Numbered from the stretch's first letter, positions 23,870 to 31,793 are shown. The stretch: DNA of 47,499 bases from Planctomycetota bacterium (GCA_026693085.1 JAPLNB010000146.1:1-47499); one strand, 5' to 3'. Numbers and translations: made by a program. The notes: a model not told the origin generated them from the letters alone.

Positions 23870-23898
23870 TTGGTGCAACAAGTATATCCTACGATACT
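23870..23898 (+). promoter_or_regulatory. Predicted promoter of the DUF3800 gene
   Basis: TTGGTG (23870-23875) and GATACT (23893-23898) are separated by 17 bp, 34 bp before the ATG at 23933. Confidence 0.4.
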
Positions 23899-23932
23899 GG
23901 TGCGAGAAGCTCTGCCATAGTAAACTGGGGCT

Positions 23933-24802
23933 ATGTACCTGTTTTACATTGATGAGACGGGCAACCGTGATCCACGCCTACAGATCCCGCGGAAAGATGG
24001 GACGTGCATTGCCGGGGACTGGCTGTACGTACTCACTGCCGTCAGCTTATTCGAATCGAAATGGCACGGATTTGAAAAGACATTGAACCGCCAAAAGAGC
24101 AGTCTAACTCAACGCATCCACCACGATCGTGGGCTCCAGTTAGAGCTTGCCGACTGCGAGGTCAAGTCAAACTGGATTAGGCAGCCGGCCGAAAGAGCAT
24201 CGCGTCCGTTTTTGGGCAACCTTACCGAAAGGGAGTTGATCGACTTGATTGAGCTCTACTACCGCCAGCTCGATCACCATAATATGTATGTTTTTTCGGT
24301 GCTCGTCGACAAACGGCACCTACACAGGTATATGGATCAGGAAAAACTTCATCGCAAATCGTGGGAGTTATTGATGGAACAGATCGAGCGATTCATGCGT
24401 GCAATGCACGGCCGACATCAAGCGATTATGGTTGTCGATGATGTGGCAAAGGAGATGAACCGCTCGCTGGCCATGAAGCATGCCTACATCATGGACCAAG
24501 GGACTGCACATGACACTTGGCTGCGGCACTTGTGCGAAATGCCCATGTTCGTCCGCAGCGAATTGTCAAACGGCGTCCAATTGGCAGATCTCTGCGGGTA
24601 TAATATCTATCGCGCCTTCAAGAACAATGACCTGAAGTATCCGTTCTTCCAGCGCATTGCCCCTGCAATATGGTCTACGTCGAAACGGATGCGCCCGCCA
24701 GCCAGGCCCTTCTCTGGGCTCTACGTTTTTCCGCCTGGGAGCCCACTGATACCTTTGGTTGAGCAGTTCGAAAAAGAAAAAGCCTCAGCTGTTAGCAGCT
24801 GA
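23933..24802 (+). CDS. DUF3800 domain protein
   Basis: 289 residues. The N-terminal YIDETG (D7, E8), the central 'MVVDDVAKEMN' and the C-terminal 'SNGVQLADLCGYNIYRAFK' are the conserved motifs of DUF3800, a family with an RNase H-like look whose members are often found in accessory and defence-related DNA. The biochemical role is not established. GC content is visibly lower than in neighbours, with codons such as TTA and ATA, suggesting transfer. The final codons (ASAVSS, stop) are encoded by a 10-bp hairpin that also serves as terminator of a predicted small RNA on the opposite strand. Confidence 0.85.
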   Translation: MYLFYIDETGNRDPRLQIPRKDGTCIAGDWLYVLTAVSLFESKWHGFEKTLNRQKSSLTQRIHHDRGLQLELADCEVKSNWIRQPAERASRPFLGNLTERELIDLIELYYRQLDHHNMYVFSVLVDKRHLHRYMDQEKLHRKSWELLMEQIERFMRAMHGRHQAIMVVDDVAKEMNRSLAMKHAYIMDQGTAHDTWLRHLCEMPMFVRSELSNGVQLADLCGYNIYRAFKNNDLKYPFFQRIAPAIWSTSKRMRPPARPFSGLYVFPPGSPLIPLVEQFEKEKASAVSS

Positions 24803-24805
24803 GGC
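24771..24805 (-). terminator. Intrinsic terminator of the predicted small RNA
   Basis: A perfect 10-bp stem (24782-24791 with 24796-24805) with a 4-nt loop is followed on the minus strand by eleven bases of which ten are T. On the plus strand the same stem overlaps the DUF3800 stop codon but is followed only by TGTTAATTTC, so it works best for leftward transcription. Confidence 0.85.
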
Positions 24806-24882
24806 TGTTAATTTCTGATGTCCAGCGGGGCGAACCCTATCGAGCCGACATGCGGCACTGGACTACTACCTTTATCGGTAGT
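24776..24882 (-). ncRNA. Predicted ~107-nt structured small RNA opposite the DUF3800 3' end
   Basis: Read on the minus strand from about 24882. The 5' hairpin is ACTACC/GGTAGT (24882-24865, loop GATAAA). Then comes a branched domain closed by GTCCAG (24863-24858) and CTGGAC (24825-24820), containing a GCCG/CGGC hairpin and a GGG/CCC stem with a UUCG tetraloop. The 3' end is a perfect 10-bp hairpin (GCCTCAGCTG / CAGCTGAGGC, 24805-24782) followed by TTTTTCTTTTT (24781-24771). A consensus promoter lies directly upstream. No open frame is present. It does not resemble tRNA, tmRNA, SRP RNA or RNase P. The overlap with the end of the DUF3800 gene suggests linked function, which is inference. Confidence 0.6.
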
Positions 24883-24887
24883 TTAGA

Positions 24888-24916
24888 ACTTTACACTAGA
24901 TATTACCTTCTGTCAA
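24888..24916 (-). promoter_or_regulatory. Consensus sigma70-type promoter driving the small RNA
   Basis: On the minus strand: TTGACA (24916-24911), spacer of exactly 17 bp, TAAAGT (24893-24888). The predicted start is 24883-24881. It lies in a spacer between two convergent genes, where no promoter for a protein gene is expected. Confidence 0.75.
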
Positions 24917-25024
24917 GTAAAACCACTTTAGAACCAAGCGGCAACACGTTCATCTTGAGTAAGCGGCCATGCTTAAGCAGACACTCACGATAGCTGTACC
25001 ACTAATAGGGTAGGCCCTCAGGAG

Positions 25025-26767
25025 CTATACCGTCGGCAGCGGCCCCGCCAGCATCGCATACTCGTCCAAGGCGCTGCGATCACCGCTGAGGATCCGCTCG
25101 ACGTTCGCGTGGATCTCCGGCAGCCGCGTCTCGATGAAATGGCGGGTGATCGCCTTCTTGTGATCGTTCTTCATCGCCTGGCTGAGGAACAAATGCCCAA
25201 CCAGAATCGCGATGGCGGAATCGACCAGCCGTCGGCCCTGCAGGTCCGTGTACTCGACGCCCTTTTCCTTTACGAACACGATGGCCTTGAAAACCAGTTG
25301 CCTGGCTTCGATCAGCTTGGCCTTGAGCGTGCCCAGCAGCTCGTCGGTGTAGTTCGCCTGCTCCAGTTCGTCGATCCGCTTCTCAAAGGCGCCGGAGCAG
25401 ACGCCGCGGACCGCCGCGACGATCTGGAGTTGGCTGGTGCCCTCGTAAATCGTCGTGATTCGCGCGTCGCGGAGGTATCGTTCCGAGGGGTAATCCTTCA
25501 TATACCCCGATCCGCCGAGCACTTGGATCGCATCCGACGCGACTTTCACGCACATTTCGCTTGAATAGTACTTGCTCATCGGCGTGAGCATGCCGTTGAG
25601 GCGTTTGAGAGCGCGAGAGCGGTCCTTACGCTTCTTCAGCACCGCCGCGTCCTTCGGCGGATTGAGTTCGAGCACGCGGAGGTTGTTGTATTCGAGGTCG
25701 CACACACGGCTGGTTTCATAGGTCAGCGTGCGGGCGGCCTCGATGTGGATCTTCATCTCCGTGACCATCTCCGCCACCGCCGGCAGCCGCTCGATCGACA
25801 CGCCAAACTGCTTGCGGGTGTACGCATACCGCCGGGCGACGCGGAACGCCGCCTCGGCCACGCCCAGCGACTGCGCCGCGATGCCCACGCGGGCGCCGTT
25901 CATCAGCGACATCACATACGGCACCAACCCGCGCTGCCGCTCGCCAATCAGCTTCGCGGGAGCGTCGTCGTAAACCAATTCACACGTCGGCGACCCGTGA
26001 ATGCCGAGCTTCTCCTCCAAATGGCGCACGCGAATCCGCGGCGACCGTTCAGCCAGGAACAGCGACAAACCGCGGCCATCCTTGATCTCCGGCTCGGACC
26101 GCGCCAACGTCAGCAGGATCTCGCCGCACCCGTTGGTGATGAACCGCTTGACGCCCGTGAGCCGCCACTGTCCGTCATCATCCTGCCACGCCCGCATCCC
26201 AACCGCCTGCAGGTCCGACCCCGCATCCGGCTCGGTCAGCACCATCGCGCCGGTCAACTCGCCGGTAGAGAACCGCGGCAGATACTCATTTCGAATGGGA
26301 TCATCCGCAAAGGCATTGATCGTCTCGGCGATGCCCTGGAGCCCGAACAGGTTCATCAGCGACGTATCGGCTCGGCTGACGATCTCTGTGGCCATCGTGT
26401 AAATCAGGCTCGGACAATTCAGCCCGCCGAACTTCCGCGGCAGCGTGAAGCCCATGAGGTCGGCCTTCGCCAGGTCGTCCAGGTTCCGCCGCACCAGCGG
26501 ATTCAGCGTCACGGTGCCGTCCTCGTTGAGCGTGTTGCCTTCGTGGTCGATCTGCTCGGCCCGCGGTGCAATCAGATTGGCCGCCACGTCGCCGATGATG
26601 CTCAAGATGCGCTTGTAGTTGTCGATCGCATCGGCCGCGTCCACCGGCGCATAGTCCCGCCCCTCCGGCTGCGTGAAGTCGTCCTCCTGCGCCGCGGCAA
26701 TCTCAGCCAGATCCAAGTGGTTGAAGAGGAACTGGATGTCGTCGTTATCGGTAAAGAAGTTGGCCAT
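25025..26767 (-). CDS. Acyl-CoA dehydrogenase
   Basis: 580 residues, longer than the usual ~380-residue medium-chain enzymes; the extra sequence is split between an N-terminal extension and a C-terminal helical region. FAD-enzyme motifs are clear: 'MVLTEPDAGSDLQAVGMRA', 'KRFITNG', 'YTRKQFGVSIERLPAVAEMVTEM', 'DAIQVLGGSGYMKDYPSERYLRDARITTIYEGTSQLQ'. The glutamate in IYEGTSQ (about residue 440) is the expected catalytic base. It oxidises an acyl-CoA and passes electrons to the flavoprotein encoded by etfA and etfB directly upstream. No Shine-Dalgarno sequence precedes the ATG at 26767; the spacer there is heptamer repeat. Confidence 0.93.
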   Translation of the reverse strand: MANFFTDNDDIQFLFNHLDLAEIAAAQEDDFTQPEGRDYAPVDAADAIDNYKRILSIIGDVAANLIAPRAEQIDHEGNTLNEDGTVTLNPLVRRNLDDLAKADLMGFTLPRKFGGLNCPSLIYTMATEIVSRADTSLMNLFGLQGIAETINAFADDPIRNEYLPRFSTGELTGAMVLTEPDAGSDLQAVGMRAWQDDDGQWRLTGVKRFITNGCGEILLTLARSEPEIKDGRGLSLFLAERSPRIRVRHLEEKLGIHGSPTCELVYDDAPAKLIGERQRGLVPYVMSLMNGARVGIAAQSLGVAEAAFRVARRYAYTRKQFGVSIERLPAVAEMVTEMKIHIEAARTLTYETSRVCDLEYNNLRVLELNPPKDAAVLKKRKDRSRALKRLNGMLTPMSKYYSSEMCVKVASDAIQVLGGSGYMKDYPSERYLRDARITTIYEGTSQLQIVAAVRGVCSGAFEKRIDELEQANYTDELLGTLKAKLIEARQLVFKAIVFVKEKGVEYTDLQGRRLVDSAIAILVGHLFLSQAMKNDHKKAITRHFIETRLPEIHANVERILSGDRSALDEYAMLAGPLPTV

Positions 26768-26770
26768 AGT

Positions 26771-26835
26771 AGTTGCCAGTTGTCAGTTGCCAGTTGCCAG
26801 TCACAAGCCGCCGATTGCCGTCCTTACTGGCAACT
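26771..26835. repeat. Heptamer repeat hairpin between etfA and the dehydrogenase gene
   Basis: Four AGTTGCC-type heptamers run from 26771 to 26798, plus a degenerate fifth. AGTTGCCAGT (26792-26801) pairs perfectly with ACTGGCAACT (26826-26835), loop 24 nt. The right arm ends next to the etfA stop codon. Confidence 0.75.
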
Positions 26836-26836
26836 C

Positions 26837-27865
26837 TCAGCCCCGTTCCCTGATCGCTTTGATCAGGGTCGGAATGATCTTGTTCAGATCCCCGACGATT
26901 CCGTAGTGGGCCACGCCGAAAATCGGGGCGTCTTTGTCCCAGTTGATGGCGATGATCTTGGCCGATTCTTCCATGCCTGCCCGGTGCTGCACGGCGCCAC
27001 TGATGCCGCAGGCGACGTACAACGCCGGCCGCACGGTGGTGCCGGTCTGCCCGATCTGGTGTTCCTTGCCGATGAACCCGCTATCCACCGCCGCACGCGA
27101 AGCGCCCACCGCCCCGCCGAGCACGCCGGCCAGTTCATGCACCAGCTTGAAGTTGTCCTTCGATCCGACCCCCCCACCGCCGGCCACGATAATCCGCGCG
27201 CCCTTCAGATTGACCTTGCGACCCTCGCGGTGGCGTTCGATGAGCTTGACGGCCTGGTCAAAGTCGTTGAACGCAATCTTCTCATCGATGATCTGCCCGG
27301 TCCGCTTGGGATCCCCTTCGCCCAGACGCATCACGCCTTCGCGAACGGTCGCCATCTGCGGCCAGCGATCAAAGTTGATGATCGTCGCGATGATATTCCC
27401 GCCGAACGCCGGCCGGATCTGCATCAGCAGGTTGTCATAAACAGTCTTCGTCCGCGGATCGGTGTATCGGCCGATCTGCAGGTCGGTGCAGTCCGCCGTC
27501 AGCCCCGCGCGCATCTCCGACGCCACTCGCGGCGCCAGATCTCGCCCCAGCGGCGTAGCGCCATACATCACGATCTGCGGCTTGTGCTTGCTGATCATCC
27601 GGCAGAGCACTCGGGCATACGGCAGCGTCCGATAATACTCCAGCCGAGTGTCGTGTACGTGGTAAACCTGGTCCACGCCATGCGCGATCAGCCGATACGA
27701 CAGCTCACGGACATTCCAGCCGGCCAGCACCGCGCCGACCTGCACCCCAAGCCGATCGGCCAGCTCCCGCGCCTTGCCGCACAGTTCCAGCGACGTATCG
27801 CTCAGGTGCTCATCTTCCTGTTCGGCAAAAACCCATACTTCGCCTCTTGGATTCGGATCAATCAT
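26837..27865 (-). CDS. etfA: Electron transfer flavoprotein alpha subunit
   Basis: 342 residues. The FAD-binding C-terminal domain is evident in 'LKGARIIVAGGGGVGSKDNFKLVHELAGVLGGAVGASRAAVDSGFIGKEHQIGQTGTTVRPALYVACGISGAVQHRAGM'. Together with EtfB it carries electrons from the acyl-CoA dehydrogenase to the respiratory chain. Gene order etfB-etfA-dehydrogenase on the minus strand supports a beta-oxidation-type operon. No Shine-Dalgarno sequence is present before the ATG at 27865; heptamer repeat lies there instead. Confidence 0.95.
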   Translation of the reverse strand: MIDPNPRGEVWVFAEQEDEHLSDTSLELCGKARELADRLGVQVGAVLAGWNVRELSYRLIAHGVDQVYHVHDTRLEYYRTLPYARVLCRMISKHKPQIVMYGATPLGRDLAPRVASEMRAGLTADCTDLQIGRYTDPRTKTVYDNLLMQIRPAFGGNIIATIINFDRWPQMATVREGVMRLGEGDPKRTGQIIDEKIAFNDFDQAVKLIERHREGRKVNLKGARIIVAGGGGVGSKDNFKLVHELAGVLGGAVGASRAAVDSGFIGKEHQIGQTGTTVRPALYVACGISGAVQHRAGMEESAKIIAINWDKDAPIFGVAHYGIVGDLNKIIPTLIKAIRERG

Positions 27866-27948
27866 GGTTGCCAGTTGTTAGTTGCCGGTTGCCAGTTCCT
27901 CGATGCCATCCGCCTTCACGGGCAACTGGCAACGGGTCACTGGCAACT
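27866..27948. repeat. Inverted heptamer arrays between etfB and etfA
   Basis: Five GGTTGCC/AGTTGTT-type heptamers (27866-27900) face four GGCAACT-type heptamers (27921-27948) across a 20-nt loop, so the two arrays can pair as a hairpin. The same design occurs in the next spacer of the operon. Confidence 0.75.
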
Positions 27949-27952
27949 GTTC

Positions 27953-28867
27953 TTACCCAAGCGTATGGTCAACGATCAGATCGCGGATCATCCCGCGGAT
28001 GCCCTCTTCCGTGGGCGCAATCGCGGTGAAGCCTTCCTTGGTCAGCACGATGGATTGCACGCGATGGACCTTGGTCGGCGAACCCGTCACGCCGCACCAT
28101 TGCAGGTCGGCGTCGATGTCATCCAGGTCCCACTGCTCGATGCAAAGGCCTTTGGCCTTCAGCGGCTCCAATCGCCTCGCCTGCTCGGCTTCCTTCTGCC
28201 CCGGCGCCGCATCGGGCATGGCCTTGGCCAACTCCGCGCCGAGCTCCATCGGCGCCCTCGCCCGCTTGTAGCGCATGACGCGCTTCGCCGCCGCCGGCCG
28301 CGCCTCGTTGGCCGTATCCAGCACCGTCAAGAGCATCGGCAGCCGCCCCTCGACGATCTCCCAGCCATTGCCGACGTTCCGCCGCACCCGGATCGTCCTG
28401 CCCGACAGGTCAACCAGTTGCTCGTAATAGGTCACCTGCGAAATCCCAAGCTTTTCCGCAAGCTGCGGCCCGACCTGCGCGGTGTCGCCGTCGATCGCCT
28501 GCCGTCCGCAAAACACCAGGTCATACCGCGCCAACTTCCGAACCGCCTGGCTCAGAATATAGCTGGTCGCCAGCGTATCGCTGGCCGCCGCGCGACGGTC
28601 GGAAAGGATGATCACCCGATCCGCGCCGCGATACAGGCACTCCCGCAGCACCTCGCACGCGGCCGGCGGGCCCATCGTCAGCACCGTCACACTTCCGCCG
28701 AAGCGGTCGCGAACCTGAAGCGCCGCCTCCAGAGCATGCAAGTCATCGGGATTAAACACCGCCGGCAATGCCGCGCGATTTACGGTGCCGTCAGCCTTCA
28801 TCGCCTCGCCGGTGATGTTAGACGTGTCCGGAACCTGTTTTACGCATACAATCGAGTCATAACCCAA
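27953..28867 (-). CDS. etfB: Electron transfer flavoprotein beta subunit
   Basis: 304 residues. 'DSIVCVKQVPDTSNI', 'VNRAALPAVFNPDDLHALEAALQVRDRFGGSVTVLTMGP', 'DLVFCGRQAIDGDTAQVGPQLAEKLG' are typical of EtfB, the AMP-binding partner of EtfA. The best start is TTG at 28867, which has GGAG 7 bases upstream and gives the normal N-terminus; the frame is open to 28924 but that extension does not match the family. Confidence 0.93.
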   Translation of the reverse strand: MGYDSIVCVKQVPDTSNITGEAMKADGTVNRAALPAVFNPDDLHALEAALQVRDRFGGSVTVLTMGPPAACEVLRECLYRGADRVIILSDRRAAASDTLATSYILSQAVRKLARYDLVFCGRQAIDGDTAQVGPQLAEKLGISQVTYYEQLVDLSGRTIRVRRNVGNGWEIVEGRLPMLLTVLDTANEARPAAAKRVMRYKRARAPMELGAELAKAMPDAAPGQKEAEQARRLEPLKAKGLCIEQWDLDDIDADLQWCGVTGSPTKVHRVQSIVLTKEGFTAIAPTEEGIRGMIRDLIVDHTLG

Positions 28868-29120
28868 GGGTCTTCTCCATTCTGAAGCCCGCAAGGCCGG
28901 AAACCATCCCATAATCCCAGGCATCCACGCACCATTCAGGCCGCCCGGAGAGCAGAACGGGGATAGTTACCTGCCACGCCGAACATAGTCAAGTGTGGCA
29001 GATCGCCACCCCAAACGCATTGGGCGTGCCCGTCACGCGCTTAACATGCCAAAAAGTCGCGGTAATAGAGCCCGAGCGTACGCCTGCCAAGCTCCGCTAG
29101 CGGCCGCCGCCGGATCGCGC
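28868..29120. other. Spacer upstream of etfB
   Basis: About 250 bases, presumably carrying the etf operon promoter, although no convincing -35/-10 pair can be assigned. TGCCAC (near 28972) and GTGGCA (near 28993) form a weak inverted repeat. No gene is seen. Confidence 0.4.
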
Positions 29121-29714
29121 TCATGCCGGGAAGCACTCCCTGATCGTATTCTCCGCATCCTTCAGCCACTCGCATCGCTGTTCCGCCGTGCTGATCACCA
29201 CCACCGCATACAACCGCCTGACAAAACTCTTCACGCCGCAGAAGTCAAAAACGCACGTCTTCCACAGATTCTCCAGCGGGTCGCCAAACAGCTCCCGCTC
29301 GCGATCCGCCGGCGTATTGGCCGTGTTAAACACCACCGCCCGCTTGGCCTTCATCAGCCCGATCGGAACGCCTTCGCCCTGGTCGTTGGTGCCGAACTTG
29401 TACGCGACGCCCTGGCGTATCACCCGATCCAACCAGCCCTTAAGAACGGCCGGCGGCTGGCCCCACCAGTTCGGATGCACCACCACGATCCCCTCCGCCG
29501 CCACGATCTCCCGGCAATGCTGCTCGATCGCCGGCGGCAGCGGCGCATCCTTGGGAATCTCCTCACCAGGCAGCATTGGATCAAACCGCTCGGCATACAG
29601 ATCGTGAAAATGAACGTCATGCCCGCTCGCTCGCAGCGTCTTGGCCGCCACGTCCGCAATAGCATGGTTGAAACTGCCCGGAGTCGGGTGCGCCAAAATG
29701 ATCGAGATCGCCAT
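29121..29714 (-). CDS. Flavodoxin-fold NAD(P)H oxidoreductase (quinone-reductase-like)
   Basis: 197 residues from ATG 29714. 'SIILAHPTPGSFNHAIADVAAKTLRASGHDVHFHDLYAERFDP' is the FMN/FAD phosphate-binding start of the NQO1/MdaB/KefF family, and 'GIVVVHPNWWGQPPAVLKGWLDRVIRQGVAYKF' is its second conserved block. Such enzymes transfer two electrons from NAD(P)H to quinones; some act as ancillary subunits of Kef potassium channels, but no kef gene is adjacent. Confidence 0.9.
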   Translation of the reverse strand: MAISIILAHPTPGSFNHAIADVAAKTLRASGHDVHFHDLYAERFDPMLPGEEIPKDAPLPPAIEQHCREIVAAEGIVVVHPNWWGQPPAVLKGWLDRVIRQGVAYKFGTNDQGEGVPIGLMKAKRAVVFNTANTPADRERELFGDPLENLWKTCVFDFCGVKSFVRRLYAVVVISTAEQRCEWLKDAENTIRECFPA

Positions 29715-29795
29715 AGGCCCACAAGCGTACACGCTCGCCCCCCGCGCCGTCCATGACCCTCCGCGGGAAGCGGACCATGACGTCAAGCTCGCCGA

Positions 29796-30200
29796 TCACG
29801 CCGGCAGCTCAGCCGTGCAGTGGGCGCACTTCTTGGCCTTGATCGGAATCGTCGAGCAGCACAGCGGGCATTCCTTCGTCGTCGGCGCCGCCGGCGCCGC
29901 CTCTGCATTTCGCATCTTCATCAGATACCCCAGGACCTTCACCATCATGATGAAGACCGCCAGGCCGATGATCAGGAAGTTGACCACATCTCCCAGGAAC
30001 GCACCGATCATCACCTGGCCGATCTTCCACTCCGTGTACCCGCCCTTGCTTGGCAGCACGTACCCAACGATCGGCATGATGACGTGCTTGACCAGCGAGT
30101 TCACCACAGACCCAAACGCGCCGCCAATCACCACGGCAACCGCCAGGTCGATCATGTTCCCCTTGAATGCGAACGCCTTGAATTCCTGCAACAGCTTCAT
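29796..30200 (-). CDS. mscL: Large-conductance mechanosensitive channel with a zinc-ribbon tail
   Basis: 134 residues. The N-terminal ~98 residues are a normal MscL: 'FKAFAFKGNMIDLAVAVVIGGAFGSVVNSLVKHVIMPIVG' (TM1 and pore region) and 'VVNFLIIGLAVFIMMVKVLGYL' (TM2). In place of the usual C-terminal helix bundle, an Ala/Pro linker leads to a zinc-ribbon with C111, C114, C125 and C128 (CPLC...CAHC). MscL opens under membrane tension to release solutes. AGGAG precedes the ATG. The tail would lie in the cytoplasm under the pore. Confidence 0.93.
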   Translation of the reverse strand: MKLLQEFKAFAFKGNMIDLAVAVVIGGAFGSVVNSLVKHVIMPIVGYVLPSKGGYTEWKIGQVMIGAFLGDVVNFLIIGLAVFIMMVKVLGYLMKMRNAEAAPAAPTTKECPLCCSTIPIKAKKCAHCTAELPA

Positions 30201-30271
30201 AGAGCTTCTCCTAAGAAGGCACCCGCCCTATTGATTTGCCAAATCGGCGATCTGCTCGCGATCCCAGTTTC

Positions 30272-30805
30272 CTACTTGCCGAACCCCGGGATCGCCGGCA
30301 GCTTCCCGTCGCCCATTGCCTTGGCCGCATTCAGCCCCGTTCGCACGGCATCGATCTTCGACTGGATCGCCGCCGGCAACGATGCCTTGTTCGCCTCCAG
30401 CTTCTTAAGCAGCTCGTCGGCCAGGTCGAACTTCTTCTCCTTGACGTAGTTCAGCACCTGCTCCAACTTGCTGTTGGCGTCTTTGCCCAACGCCTCGGCC
30501 GTTACTGCCGCCGAACTCGCCGCGGCATCCACCGGTGTCTTGGCAGGAGGGGTTGTCGGCGTGATAGCGCCCGCCGCCGGCATCGCCGGAGTGGCCGGCA
30601 TTGTCGTGGGCACAGCCGGCGTCAGCGCATCTGGCGTCGGCGCAGCTGGCGTCTGTACCTTCGACGACTCCACCGCGGCGCCATCCGTCTTCGGCGCCGC
30701 CGGCGGCTGGCTCGGCGGAGCCGACTTCTTCTCCTCCTTCTGATCGCACCCCACCAACAACGCCACGCCCATCACTACCACACTCCACGCCAACGTGTAT
30801 CGCAT
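30272..30805 (-). CDS. Alanine/proline-rich lipoprotein
   Basis: 177 residues from ATG 30805 with AAAGGAG upstream. A lipoprotein signal (VVMGVALLVGC) is followed by a long low-complexity Pro/Ala/Thr linker (about residues 25-105) and a C-terminal helical domain ('LEQVLNYVKEKKFDLADELLKKLEANKASLPAAIQSKIDAVRTGLNAAKA') that resembles a single tetratricopeptide-like helical pair. No family is recognised. It is divergent from another lipoprotein gene at 31060. Confidence 0.72.
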   Translation of the reverse strand: MRYTLAWSVVVMGVALLVGCDQKEEKKSAPPSQPPAAPKTDGAAVESSKVQTPAAPTPDALTPAVPTTMPATPAMPAAGAITPTTPPAKTPVDAAASSAAVTAEALGKDANSKLEQVLNYVKEKKFDLADELLKKLEANKASLPAAIQSKIDAVRTGLNAAKAMGDGKLPAIPGFGK

Positions 30806-30993
30806 ATGCAGCTCCTTTGTTTCTGTCCCACCCGCACATCGTCCGGTTCTCTTCACATCCCAGCCTGGCAACATTATAGGCCGGCCCCCTGCCCGCTCGG
30901 CAAAGAATCAGTTCTGGCCAACAACACGTCCATCCGATTTCACCAGTCACCAAGCCCGCGACCAGAAATGCCCTTTCACTCAATCGGTCTTTT

Positions 30994-31022
30994 TTGCACA
31001 ATTCGCTCCCTGCCAATATACT
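30994..31022 (+). promoter_or_regulatory. Predicted promoter of the 31060 lipoprotein gene
   Basis: TTGCAC (30994-30999), spacer exactly 17 bp, TATACT (31017-31022), with the ATG 38 bp downstream and AAGGA at 31052-31056. Confidence 0.65.
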
Positions 31023-31059
31023 ATGCAAGTCTTAATCCAATTCAACGAAAGAAGGAACC

Positions 31060-31752
31060 ATGAAACACGTCTTCACAATCTCCGCCGTCACGCTCTTCAC
31101 AGCACTCTCCCTCACCGGCTGTGCCAAAGACTCCGGCGCGATGAACGACCGTCCCGCCGTCGCCCCCTCCGCCAGCAGCACCCTCATCCTCCCCAACCCC
31201 AATGTCACCATCCCCTTCGGCGACTCGCGCTTCGTCACCAAATGGACCGTCCTCGGCCCCTTCAGCTTCGCCGAAACCGACTTCGGCGGCGACCCTCAGA
31301 CCGCCGCCACCGACAAAGAATTCGTGCCCAACGAAGCCGCCCTCGACGGCACGCAAGCCCCCCCCACCGGCTCCAAAGCCGCTTGGAAGGTCAACGATTT
31401 CAAGAGCGGCTCCACCGCCGGCATGATCGACCTCGACTCTTTCTACAACACCCCCGACCATGCCGCCGCCTACGCCGTCGCCTGGATCAATTGCCCACAG
31501 GAGATGAATGACGCCAAGCTCCTCATCGGCAGCGACGACTACGTCAAGGTCTGGATTAATGGCAAACTCGTCCACACCTACAAGACCGAACGCCGCGCCG
31601 GCGAACCCGACCAGGACGTCGTCTCCAACATCGCCCTCAAAAAGGGCCTCAACCGCGTCGTCGTCAAATGTGTCGATGTCGTCCTCGACTGGAACTTCTA
31701 CCTCCGCTTCACCGACAAGGACTCCAAAGCCATCGGCGTGAAAACCGAATAA
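31060..31752 (+). CDS. Lipoprotein with a PA14/carbohydrate-binding-like beta domain
   Basis: 230 residues. Lipobox SLTGC follows a short signal peptide. The mature part reads as one or two beta-sandwich modules: 'WTVLGPFSFAETDFGGDP' and 'AAAYAVAWINCPQEMNDAKLLIGSDDYVKVWINGKLVHTYKTERRAGEPDQDVVSNIALKKGLNRVVVKCVDVVLDWNFYLRF', the typical 'D..VKVWINGK' pattern of planctomycete proteins that bind sugar-like ligands or sit on the cell surface. The function is not known. Confidence 0.75.
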   Translation: MKHVFTISAVTLFTALSLTGCAKDSGAMNDRPAVAPSASSTLILPNPNVTIPFGDSRFVTKWTVLGPFSFAETDFGGDPQTAATDKEFVPNEAALDGTQAPPTGSKAAWKVNDFKSGSTAGMIDLDSFYNTPDHAAAYAVAWINCPQEMNDAKLLIGSDDYVKVWINGKLVHTYKTERRAGEPDQDVVSNIALKKGLNRVVVKCVDVVLDWNFYLRFTDKDSKAIGVKTE

Positions 31753-31776
31753 CCCTCCCAACAACGAATTTCGAGC

Positions 31777-31793
31777 CGCCCCGCCGCGGGGCG
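31777..31793. repeat. GC-rich hairpin after the lipoprotein gene
   Basis: CGCCCCG (31777-31783) and CGGGGCG (31787-31793) form a 7-bp stem with a 3-nt loop, with no T-run after it. The surrounding word GCCGCCCCGC recurs at 40091 and 43821. Confidence 0.5.

Noticed and set aside
24776..24882. Reading the minus-strand RNA as 6S, tmRNA, SRP RNA or a tRNA
   Set aside because: The GGTTCGCCCC segment recalls a T-arm, but there is no acceptor stem or anticodon arm; it is too short and branched for 6S or tmRNA, and the SRP tetraloop domain is missing.
25745..28885. 1046-codon open frame on the plus strand
   Set aside because: It is antisense to the dehydrogenase, etfA and etfB genes, which have clear families; the Arg/His/Pro-rich translation has no domain.
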